Assembly: GCA_002309955.1 (NCBI GenBank) | Contig: DBXQ01000022.1 | Coordinates: 3,577 to 9,978, forward strand | From: Bacteroidales bacterium UBA1208 | GTDB taxonomy: Bacteria; Bacteroidota; Bacteroidia; Bacteroidales; P3 | Direction of reading: 5' to 3' | DNA length: 6,402 nt | Shown: positions 1 through 6,039 of the stretch, in pieces | Layout of the letters: every line of letters begins with the position of its first letter | Position numbering within the stretch: position 1 is the first letter of the stretch | Notes under the pieces: model-generated | What the model was told of the DNA's origin: nothing | What the model saw: the letters and a program-made list of their open reading frames with translations, nothing else | Database searches by the model: none | Program-made: the position numbers and the translations under genes

Positions 1-1304
1 CCGCTCTTCTCCATGCGCTTCACCAGTTCCTCGGCATACTTCGTGGGATGCAACTCAAGGAATGCCTGGCCAAAGCAAGCACTGAAAGTGGGCGTAGGCT
101 CGGTAATGCCACGCTCGGTACCAGCCAGCTTGGCAGTGAAACCACTCAGGAAGTAATACTTGCACTGGTCGGGAGTCAGAATGCTGACAGGAGGCAGCAC
201 TCCGAAAGCGTCCGCACTGAGGAAAATCACATTCTCTGCCACAGGACCGGCACTCTTACCATAAATGGGCTGGACAATCTTCTCTATATGATCGATCGGA
301 TAGCTCAAACGGGTGTTCTCCGTAACGCTCTTGTCCTTGAAGTCAATCTTGCCGGCAGCATCAACAGTCACGTTCTCCAACAGGGCATTGCGTTTGATGG
401 CATTGTAAATGTCAGGCTCGCTCTCCTTGTCAAGGTTGATCACCTTGGCATAGCAGCCGCCTTCGAAGTTGAAGACACCTTCATCGTCCCAACCATGCTC
501 GTCGTCGCCAATCAGCAGACGCTTCGGGTCAGTCGACAGTGTGGTCTTACCGGTGCCGCTCAAACCGAAGAAGATGGCAGTGTGCTTGCCCTGCATATCG
601 GTATTAGCCGAGCAGTGCATCGAGGCAATGCCCTGCAAGGGCAGGTAATAGTTCATCATTGAGAACATGCCCTTCTTCATCTCGCCGCCATACCATGTGT
701 TCAAAATCACCTGCTCACGGCTGCTGACATTGAATGCCACACAAGTCTCGCTGTTCAATCCCAGCTCCTTGTAGTTCTCCACCTTGGCTTTCGAGGCGGT
801 ATAAACGGTAAAACCGGGTTTGAACTCCTTGAGTTCCTCAGCGGTGGGCTTGATAAACATGTTGGTCACAAAGTGAGCCTGCCATGCCACCTCCATAATA
901 AAGCGAACTGCAATACGGGTGTCCTTGTTGGCTCCGCAGAAAGCGTCCACAACAAAGAGATCCTTGCCACTGAGTTCCTTTTTGGCAAGATCCTTCATCT
1001 GAGCCCATACCTCCTCACTCATGGGATGGTTGTCGTTGGGATACTCAGGTGAGTTCCACCACACGGTGTTCTTCGAGTTCTCGTCCATGACAATGTATTT
1101 GTCCTTAGGCGAGCGTCCTGTATAGATACCTGTCATCACATTGATAGTATCCAGTTCCGTGAGCTGACCCTTGTCATAGCCCGTCAGGCTGGGGTCCATC
1201 TCGAACTTGAACAAATCTTCATACGAGGGGTTGTAGTGAATATTCTTCACACCGGTAATACCCATCGCTTCGAGGTCCTTCTTGATTTTATCGTTCATAT
1301 CCAT
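1..1304 (-). CDS. pckA: Phosphoenolpyruvate carboxykinase (ATP), 3' end cut by window edge
   Basis: This cytosolic enzyme interconverts oxaloacetate + ATP and PEP + CO2 + ADP. In succinate-forming anaerobes it commonly runs toward oxaloacetate and conserves ATP. I translated the minus strand from ATG at 1304 and found 434 uninterrupted codons to the window edge. The family is usually about 535-540 residues, so roughly 100 C-terminal residues are missing. Visible motifs are TGRSPKDKY with R64 (substrate-binding Arg, E. coli R65), WYGGEMKKG with Y205 and K211, H230 in SMHCSAN, the P-loop GLSGTGKTT at 247-255 (K253), the kinase-2 metal motif LIGDDEHGW with D267/D268, R332 in NTRLSYP, and TERGITEPTPTFSACFG near the edge. 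All catalytic residues expected in this portion are present. The start is the first of two in-frame ATGs (1304 and 1298); no Shine-Dalgarno is seen before either. The hydrogenase gene ends only 13 bp upstream with no terminator between, so co-transcription is plausible. Confidence 0.97.
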   Translation of the reverse strand, partial: MDMNDKIKKDLEAMGITGVKNIHYNPSYEDLFKFEMDPSLTGYDKGQLTELDTINVMTGIYTGRSPKDKYIVMDENSKNTVWWNSPEYPNDNHPMSEEVWAQMKDLAKKELSGKDLFVVDAFCGANKDTRIAVRFIMEVAWQAHFVTNMFIKPTAEELKEFKPGFTVYTASKAKVENYKELGLNSETCVAFNVSSREQVILNTWYGGEMKKGMFSMMNYYLPLQGIASMHCSANTDMQGKHTAIFFGLSGTGKTTLSTDPKRLLIGDDEHGWDDEGVFNFEGGCYAKVINLDKESEPDIYNAIKRNALLENVTVDAAGKIDFKDKSVTENTRLSYPIDHIEKIVQPIYGKSAGPVAENVIFLSADAFGVLPPVSILTPDQCKYYFLSGFTAKLAGTERGITEPTPTFSACFGQAFLELHPTKYAEELVKRMEKS

Positions 1305-1317
1305 ATGTATTTAATTG

Positions 1318-2772
1318 TTATTCATTACTCATGGTCATTTTATACAATCTAACCGATCCGTCAATGTTCTTCTCCTTGGCTGAATTGCCGTACTTGTCCA
1401 CATCAAACACGTTGCGCGGAGAGCGGGTGATACTGAGCGGACCTCCCACACAGCCTCCGTCGCAAGCCATGCCCTCAAAGAAGTTGGCTGTCTCTTTCTT
1501 GGCACGCAGCAACGTCAAATGCTGACGACACTGGTCAATGCCATTCATCACACAAGGTTTCACTCCATCCACTCCGAGTGACTTGGCCACATCGGCCACA
1601 CCTTGTGCCAGACCTCCGCTTTTGGCAAAAATACGTCCGTAGAACGAGGCATTGTCCAGAATGGTGTCCTCGCACTGTGTGGTATCGATACCGCGGGCAT
1701 CGACAAAGGCTTGCAGCTCCTCGAAACTCATCACGCTGTCAATCATGCCACCTGTTTTCTCCAGTGTGTATTCGAATTTCTTTGCGGCACAGGGACCAAT
1801 GAAGACCACCTTGGCATTAGGATCGCTATGCTTGATGAGTTTGGCCGTCATCACCATAGGCGATACCGACGACGAGATGGCATCTTTTAATTCGGGAAAA
1901 TTATTTTCCACAAAACGCACAAAAGCCGGGCAGCACGAAGTGGTCATCACAGGAGCCTCACTAACTTCGGCTTTCTCCTTGAATTCGTAGGCCTCGTTGT
2001 AAAGAGTAATATCGGCGCCCAAGGCAGCTTCTACCACTTGGTGAAAACCAAGTTTCTTTATGGCAGTGACCACCTGCTCAATACGGCCGAAACGGCACTG
2101 GCTGACAATGGCTGGTGCGATGACAGCATAGCAGCGATAACGGGTATTATTTTCCGATTCTTTCAACATCTTGATAATGTCGAGCACCAGACTCTTGTCG
2201 CTGATGGCACCGAACGGGCAACTCACTATGCATGCCCCGCAAGCGATACACTTGTCGTTGTCAATCACAGCCTTGTCCTCCTCATTGATGCTGATGGCCT
2301 TCACTTTGCAACTCTTGATGCAAGGACGTTTCTGGGCGATGATAGCACTATAGGGACATGCGGCTGCGCATTTACCACACTCGATGCACTTCGACTTGTC
2401 GATGTGGCAACGATGGTCGACGATGGTAATGGCATCTTTGGGACACACCTCTTTGCAGGAGTGCATCAAACAACCGCGGCACACGTCGGTGACCATCATA
2501 CCGCCAGCGGGACATTCATCGCAGGCTTCGTAGAGTACCTCCACCACATTAGGGTTATCCTTATCGCCACCCATAGCCAACTGCACACGATCCATCAGAA
2601 CGGCACGTTCTTTGTGTATACAGCAACGGGTGTCAGGCTTGGGGCCTGGGGCGATGGTGCGCGGTATAGTATATGCATTTTCCAGACCGCCCTCGTAAGC
2701 CCGCTTGATGACCTCCTTGAGCACCTGGTATTTAATCCACTGTACGTTAGTATCAAATAGTTTTTGTTCCAT
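1318..2772 (-). CDS. [FeFe]-hydrogenase, monomeric ferredoxin-type, group B-like
   Basis: Predicted cytosolic [FeFe]-hydrogenase that reversibly reduces protons with ferredoxin electrons (484 residues from the ATG). The N-terminal third is cysteine-rich: C50/C51, C84/C87, C98-x2-C101-x4-C106-x3-C110P, C129-x2-C-x2-C-x3-C139P, C151/C155 and C175-x2-C-x2-C-x3-C185P. This is enough for three or four [4Fe-4S] clusters forming an electron wire. The catalytic domain follows with all three H-cluster motifs: L1 TSCCP at 278-282 (C280 is the proton-relay Cys, C281 a cluster ligand), L2 IGPCAAKKFE with C328, and L3 EGMACDGGCVGG with M435, C437 and C441. The GPC form of L2 instead of MPC, and the absence of an N-terminal [2Fe-2S] domain, fit group B rather than the bifurcating group A; this subgroup call is from memory of the motifs. 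It starts 2 bp after the phosphatase stop codon. A TTG at 2778 would add two residues and give a 4-bp overlap. The HydEFG maturases it needs are not in the window. Confidence 0.93.
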   Translation of the reverse strand: MEQKLFDTNVQWIKYQVLKEVIKRAYEGGLENAYTIPRTIAPGPKPDTRCCIHKERAVLMDRVQLAMGGDKDNPNVVEVLYEACDECPAGGMMVTDVCRGCLMHSCKEVCPKDAITIVDHRCHIDKSKCIECGKCAAACPYSAIIAQKRPCIKSCKVKAISINEEDKAVIDNDKCIACGACIVSCPFGAISDKSLVLDIIKMLKESENNTRYRCYAVIAPAIVSQCRFGRIEQVVTAIKKLGFHQVVEAALGADITLYNEAYEFKEKAEVSEAPVMTTSCCPAFVRFVENNFPELKDAISSSVSPMVMTAKLIKHSDPNAKVVFIGPCAAKKFEYTLEKTGGMIDSVMSFEELQAFVDARGIDTTQCEDTILDNASFYGRIFAKSGGLAQGVADVAKSLGVDGVKPCVMNGIDQCRQHLTLLRAKKETANFFEGMACDGGCVGGPLSITRSPRNVFDVDKYGNSAKEKNIDGSVRLYKMTMSNE

Positions 2773-2778
2773 TTTCAA
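2770..2778 (-). other. Phosphatase/hydrogenase junction with two candidate starts
   Basis: On the minus strand this reads TTGAAAATG. The TGA inside the TTGA stops the phosphatase (2777-2775), TTG at 2778 could start the hydrogenase with a 4-bp overlap, and ATG at 2772 starts it 2 bp after the stop. I chose the ATG: it is the stronger codon, and coupling works at either position. The difference is two residues (Met-Lys) at the N-terminus. Confidence 0.7.
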
Positions 2779-3938
2779 TCATAGTTTACCGTTACAAGCT
2801 TACCCATCTTGCGCAGATTTTCGGCCAGATGTTCTACAAGTTTGAGCTTCATCGTGATGTCTATCTCCAATCCGGCATGGGCTGCATTGACGTTCTGTCC
2901 CACAAAGAAGACAATGTGGGTGGCTTCCTCAAAGATGATATTTGCCAACAGCGAACCACCGTCCTTCTTGGTGTAAGTCTTGGGAGTAAGATCTCTGTTC
3001 GAGACATACTTCTCCGACAGTGCCAGCAGGCGGCGCAGGGTGATGACACCTTCCGTTGTCAAATCAATTCCATCAATGAAACCTATGGGTGGCACTTCCT
3101 TGTCGGGAAAATCAAAACTGGTCTTAAGCTCACGTCCCAAGCAACGGGCCACCACCTGTGAGGTGGTGCCACCGCAAACGATGCGTTTGTCGGCACCCTC
3201 CATAAAGCGTTTCACGTATTCGGCATCCTTTTCCTTGTCCACCGGCGGGCCTACCATGATATGGGTCTCGCAACGCGGACGCAGGCGAACGGCGGCAACC
3301 GTGGTATCGTCCCCAGGACGGTCTAAATACAAGTCGTTGCAGGCCGATGCCAACAGGCAGGCGGCGGCACGGGCAGACATATGGGCATCGATATAGTGGT
3401 CTAAATGCTCCATAATCTCTTTGCGCTGCCAGCCAAAATTGAGCATCTGTCCAATACCGGCATGTATCGTTCCGTCGCTCATCACAAAAATCAGATCTCC
3501 CGAATCAAGATGCAGTTCAGTATAATAGACTTTCTTACCGCAGATTTCCAACTCAGTTCTGGGAAAATTGGTGGTATGACCATTGTGGTACCAAATGGCC
3601 TCTGGATTGTCGAATTCAAACAGATGTCCCTCTCCGTAGTCGTTCAAATGAATCACGGAAAAGGTGCTGTAGGCCACCTGACGTTCTTTACACACTGGCA
3701 AAGTCTGAATGATGGTCTCCACACAGTCCTGCATTTCGGCGCCTCCGGCGGTCATTGTGCAAAGAATCTTGCTCGTCAGGGTAGAGAGGATGTTGGCCTT
3801 CACACCACTGCCTAAACCGTCGGCCAAAACCAGTGTTGTCCAACCGTCACACACGCACATCTCCACGTTGTCGCCGCAGAGCTCCTCGCCATAATGGTTC
3901 AGCGAAGTATATCCGTAATCAACACAGAGCTGTTTCAT
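2775..3938 (-). CDS. SpoIIE/PP2C-type serine/threonine phosphatase with unrecognised C-terminal domain
   Basis: Predicted metal-dependent phosphatase of 387 residues with no signal peptide or membrane segment. Residues 1 to about 222 match the SpoIIE/RsbU branch of PP2C. Metal-ligand acidic residues appear in order: D23 in CGDN, D40 in VLADGLGSG, D155 in VMSDG, and D210/D211 in RPGDDTT. Family members normally dephosphorylate STAS-type anti-sigma antagonists, but no such partner lies in this window. Residues about 223-387 form a second region I do not recognise. It has a glycine/threonine-rich CGGTTSQVVARCLGRE segment (255-270), a GFIDGIDLTTEG segment (286-297) and alternating hydrophobic strands near 341-346. 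Its ATG overlaps the sensory hydrogenase's TGA by 4 bp (ATGA), so the two are probably translationally coupled and made in equal amounts. Phosphatases adjoining sensory hydrogenases are the known signature of the group C3 type. The phosphatase call is firm; its substrate is unknown. Confidence 0.9.
   Translation of the reverse strand: MKQLCVDYGYTSLNHYGEELCGDNVEMCVCDGWTTLVLADGLGSGVKANILSTLTSKILCTMTAGGAEMQDCVETIIQTLPVCKERQVAYSTFSVIHLNDYGEGHLFEFDNPEAIWYHNGHTTNFPRTELEICGKKVYYTELHLDSGDLIFVMSDGTIHAGIGQMLNFGWQRKEIMEHLDHYIDAHMSARAAACLLASACNDLYLDRPGDDTTVAAVRLRPRCETHIMVGPPVDKEKDAEYVKRFMEGADKRIVCGGTTSQVVARCLGRELKTSFDFPDKEVPPIGFIDGIDLTTEGVITLRRLLALSEKYVSNRDLTPKTYTKKDGGSLLANIIFEEATHIVFFVGQNVNAAHAGLEIDITMKLKLVEHLAENLRKMGKLVTVNYD
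3935..3938 (-). other. ATGA stop/start overlap coupling sensor and phosphatase
   Basis: On the minus strand the four bases read ATGA. ATG opens the phosphatase and TGA closes the HydS-like sensor. Such overlaps usually mean translational coupling and near-equal expression. A weak purine run (GGAAAA) lies about 12 bp upstream of the ATG, too far for a normal Shine-Dalgarno, so re-initiation by the terminating ribosome is the likely mechanism (inference). Confidence 0.85.
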
Positions 3939-5686
3939 ACTTTAGCGGTTTTCCAGTCGGTCGGTCGTCCGTCGACACCCAGGTCTCCCTGGCCGTCGGA
4001 GAGCGTTTTTTTCAGTTTGAGCAACGCGACCTTGGTCTCGGCAGTAGTCTCGCCCAACAGCGAAGCTATCTCCTGCGCCACACGCATTTGCTTCATGATG
4101 AGGTCGTCGGTGGTGGAAATGGTGTCCATACGCACTTTCTCCAACTTCTTATCGTAGTTCACCATGTCGGAAATATCCTTCATCAGTCCAAAGAGCAGGT
4201 TCTGCTCGCTAAGCATGCTCACGGTGAGGCTCAGATAGCGGTCAGTGGCGGTCACATGCAGTTGCGGGTTCTCCACACGCTGCTTTTTCGTATAGGCATT
4301 GTAGAAGTCGATGGGCTGGAAGCTCTCGGCCACCGGACGACCCACAACGTTTTCAGGAGTACCGCTGAGACCGAGCATTTTCATGGCCGACGTGTTGATG
4401 TCGACAATATTCATGTCAGGGTCGACAATCATCACGCCTTCAGGCGAGTTGCGAACAATGTCCACTGCCAGGCTCTCAGCCCGCTTGCGCATATACGGCA
4501 GACAGATGTCGATGTCGGCATAGCCGTTCACAACAGCCCACGCCTTCTCGCGGCAGGTGTGATAACCACAAGCTCCGCAGTCCAGTTCATCGGCCTTGGT
4601 GAACTTGCCGGTGCGATGCAGCACATCTTCAATCTCTTTCTCCGTAGCCGGACGGCTCTTGGCACGCAGACGCGGATGGGCATAGGACAGTGACACCCCT
4701 GCATCCGGGGCAGGCAGATGTTTGCGTGTGGCCATTTCCAACTCCACATAACGGTCAATGTCGGCCTCGGCCTTGATCATGCCGCCATCGTGAGCAATGG
4801 AGCAGGGACCGTTGATGCAGCCACCGGGGCAAATATTCATCTCGATGAACATATGGTCCATCGACTCTATGTTCTCCAGCACGTCGGCAATACGGTCAGC
4901 TCCGTCCACCGACATATACCGGTATCCCTCCGGCAGGGCATCAAACGAACGTATGATGCCCTGGGTGGCAGGATAAGCTTTGGCGCGGTTGGCAATGGTG
5001 CTTACGTCACCCACTGCTAAGCGGTTCATGTTTTTAAGGTCAATATTGTTCTCCTCCAAGAGCTGAAGCAGTTCATCAAAAGTGATGACGGCATCGATGG
5101 CATGTTCGTCGGCCTCGCGTTTTTTGGCAATGCAGGGGCCGATAAAAACCACTTTAAGCTCAGGAGCGTTGCGGCGCAGCATCTTAGCGTGTGCCACCAT
5201 GGGCGAGTCTACTGGGGCGAGATAAGGGAGAGCTTTGGGGTAGTACATCTGTATCAGACGGCAGGCTGCCGGACAGGCCGAAGTGATGAAGTTCCGCATG
5301 TCGCCTGTGGCCAATAACCTTTTGTATTCTTCCGTGACGGCCTGCGCCCCCACGGCGGTCTCCTCGGCAACTGCAAAACCCAATTTGGCCAGCGCAATGC
5401 GCAATATAGAGAAATCCTCCTGGCACAAACTGCTGATGAACGACGGTGCCACCGTAGCGGCCACAGGGACTCCGCTTTTCAGCAGTTCCCTCACCACTGG
5501 CAACTCGCTATGCTCTATCTTGGCATGTTGCGGGCACACCTTTGTGCAGTGACCGCACAGGATGCAATGTTCCTCAATGATCTGTGCATGGTGATCCTTA
5601 ATATTAATGGCCTTCACCGGGCATTCTCTCAAGCAACGATAGCAGTCTTTGCATTGTACAGTTTTAAATTCTAAATATTCAGACAT
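3935..5686 (-). CDS. Sensory (group C, HydS-like) [FeFe]-hydrogenase homologue with Fe-S and PAS domains
   Basis: A 583-residue cytosolic protein that I infer to be an H2/redox sensor rather than a main catalyst. Domain order: a two-cluster ferredoxin (C12-x2-C15-x2-C18-x3-C22P and C41-x2-C44-x2-C47-x3-C51P); a hydrogenase H-cluster domain (about 70-310); a C370-x2-C373-x4-C378-x16-C395 Fe-S domain; a PAS domain (about 406-505, with NSPEGVMIVD and NIVDIN); and a charged helical tail (about 510-562). The four cluster cysteines are kept: C138 in L1, C185 in L2, and C286 and C290 in L3. However, L1 reads TSACP, so the proton-relay cysteine is A137; L2 has G183 instead of Met; and L3 has N284 where catalytic enzymes have Met. 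From memory, Thermotoga maritima HydS carries comparable changes. There is no kinase or GGDEF output domain, so the overlapping phosphatase gene is the likely effector. ATG 5686 lacks a Shine-Dalgarno, and the preceding gene ends 17 bp upstream. Confidence 0.92.
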   Translation of the reverse strand: MSEYLEFKTVQCKDCYRCLRECPVKAINIKDHHAQIIEEHCILCGHCTKVCPQHAKIEHSELPVVRELLKSGVPVAATVAPSFISSLCQEDFSILRIALAKLGFAVAEETAVGAQAVTEEYKRLLATGDMRNFITSACPAACRLIQMYYPKALPYLAPVDSPMVAHAKMLRRNAPELKVVFIGPCIAKKREADEHAIDAVITFDELLQLLEENNIDLKNMNRLAVGDVSTIANRAKAYPATQGIIRSFDALPEGYRYMSVDGADRIADVLENIESMDHMFIEMNICPGGCINGPCSIAHDGGMIKAEADIDRYVELEMATRKHLPAPDAGVSLSYAHPRLRAKSRPATEKEIEDVLHRTGKFTKADELDCGACGYHTCREKAWAVVNGYADIDICLPYMRKRAESLAVDIVRNSPEGVMIVDPDMNIVDINTSAMKMLGLSGTPENVVGRPVAESFQPIDFYNAYTKKQRVENPQLHVTATDRYLSLTVSMLSEQNLLFGLMKDISDMVNYDKKLEKVRMDTISTTDDLIMKQMRVAQEIASLLGETTAETKVALLKLKKTLSDGQGDLGVDGRPTDWKTAKV

Positions 5687-5703
5687 GATTGTCAGTTAGA
5701 TGA

Positions 5704-6003
5704 TTAGTTCAAAAATAGTTTGGGATAGATTTCTTTGGCAAACAGTTCCTCGACGTTGCCAGCGTTGACACTATGCAGGAAGAATCCGTCAGGTGTCTCC
5801 TCCACCTGTGGACCGCGCTCTGCAGGCTCCATGCCGTCACACGCCACGGTGACACCCAAAGCGCAGTGACCGAGACAGAAACTGGCTTGCAGATCAATCA
5901 CATCTTCAACGTCGTACTTTTTCAGCACCTCCTTGAAAGCTTCGATGACTTCGTACGAACCCTTCAGGTGGCAGGAACTGCCGACACACACTTTGATTAC
6001 CAT
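5704..6003 (-). CDS. Thioredoxin-like [2Fe-2S] ferredoxin (NuoE/HndA C-terminal-domain type)
   Basis: A 99-residue protein matching the thioredoxin-fold [2Fe-2S] domain of NuoE, HndA and HydC. The four predicted cluster ligands are C6 and C11 (CVGSSC) and C43 and C47 (CLGHC), the usual C-x4-C ... C-x3-C pattern. An extra C55 lies in the following strand. It lacks the roughly 60-70 residue helical N-terminus of full NuoE, so it is a stand-alone domain. No NuoF-like flavin/NADH subunit accompanies it, so it probably passes electrons to or from the downstream sensory hydrogenase rather than forming an NADH-linked bifurcating complex; that role is inferred. The ATG at 6003 follows an A/T-rich leader with no Shine-Dalgarno. 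Pyruvate,phosphate dikinase ends 36 bp upstream and the hydrogenase-like gene starts 17 bp downstream. A small ferredoxin of this type is also part of clostridial hfs-type clusters. Confidence 0.88.
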   Translation of the reverse strand: MVIKVCVGSSCHLKGSYEVIEAFKEVLKKYDVEDVIDLQASFCLGHCALGVTVACDGMEPAERGPQVEETPDGFFLHSVNAGNVEELFAKEIYPKLFLN

Positions 6004-6039
6004 AGTTTATTGTAGTCTATTTTTTTATGTATTATATTC
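6004..6039 (-). other. A/T-rich 36-bp gap before the hydrogenase module, no clear signal
   Basis: This is the longest intergenic gap in the window and the only place where a module-specific promoter could sit without lying inside ppdK. It is very A/T-rich, with no inverted repeat long enough for a terminator. It lacks the Bacteroidota -7 element TAnnTTTG and the -33 TTTG on the minus strand. It therefore looks like a leader allowing read-through, although a promoter inside the end of ppdK cannot be excluded. Confidence 0.4.

Noticed and set aside
48..662. Plus-strand open frame of 204 codons opposite pckA
   Set aside because: pckA on the other strand is unmistakable over the whole interval; the antisense product has no family features.
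1305..1317. Possible terminator or promoter between the hydrogenase gene and pckA
   Set aside because: Only 13 bp of A/T-rich sequence with no inverted repeat or recognisable promoter element.
2038..2760. Plus-strand open frame of 240 codons opposite the hydrogenase N-terminus
   Set aside because: It mirrors the Fe-S-rich coding frame and its residues follow complement codon bias. No recognisable motif.
3833..4693. Long plus-strand open frame (286 codons) opposite the sensory hydrogenase and the start of the phosphatase
   Set aside because: It is antisense to two well-supported overlapping genes, crosses their junction, and its translation shows no domain, only His/Val-rich mirror-codon composition.
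3935..5686. Reading the 583-residue protein as the main catalytic hydrogenase
   Set aside because: Loss of the proton-relay Cys (TSACP) and of the L2 and L3 Met positions, plus the PAS and helical tail, fit a sensor better; a catalytic-type enzyme is encoded two genes downstream.
6031..6036. TATAAT hexamer on the minus strand in the ppdK-ferredoxin gap
   Set aside because: It matches a sigma-70 -10 box, but Bacteroidota promoters use TAnnTTTG, no -33 TTTG is present, and such a hexamer is expected by chance in A/T-rich DNA.
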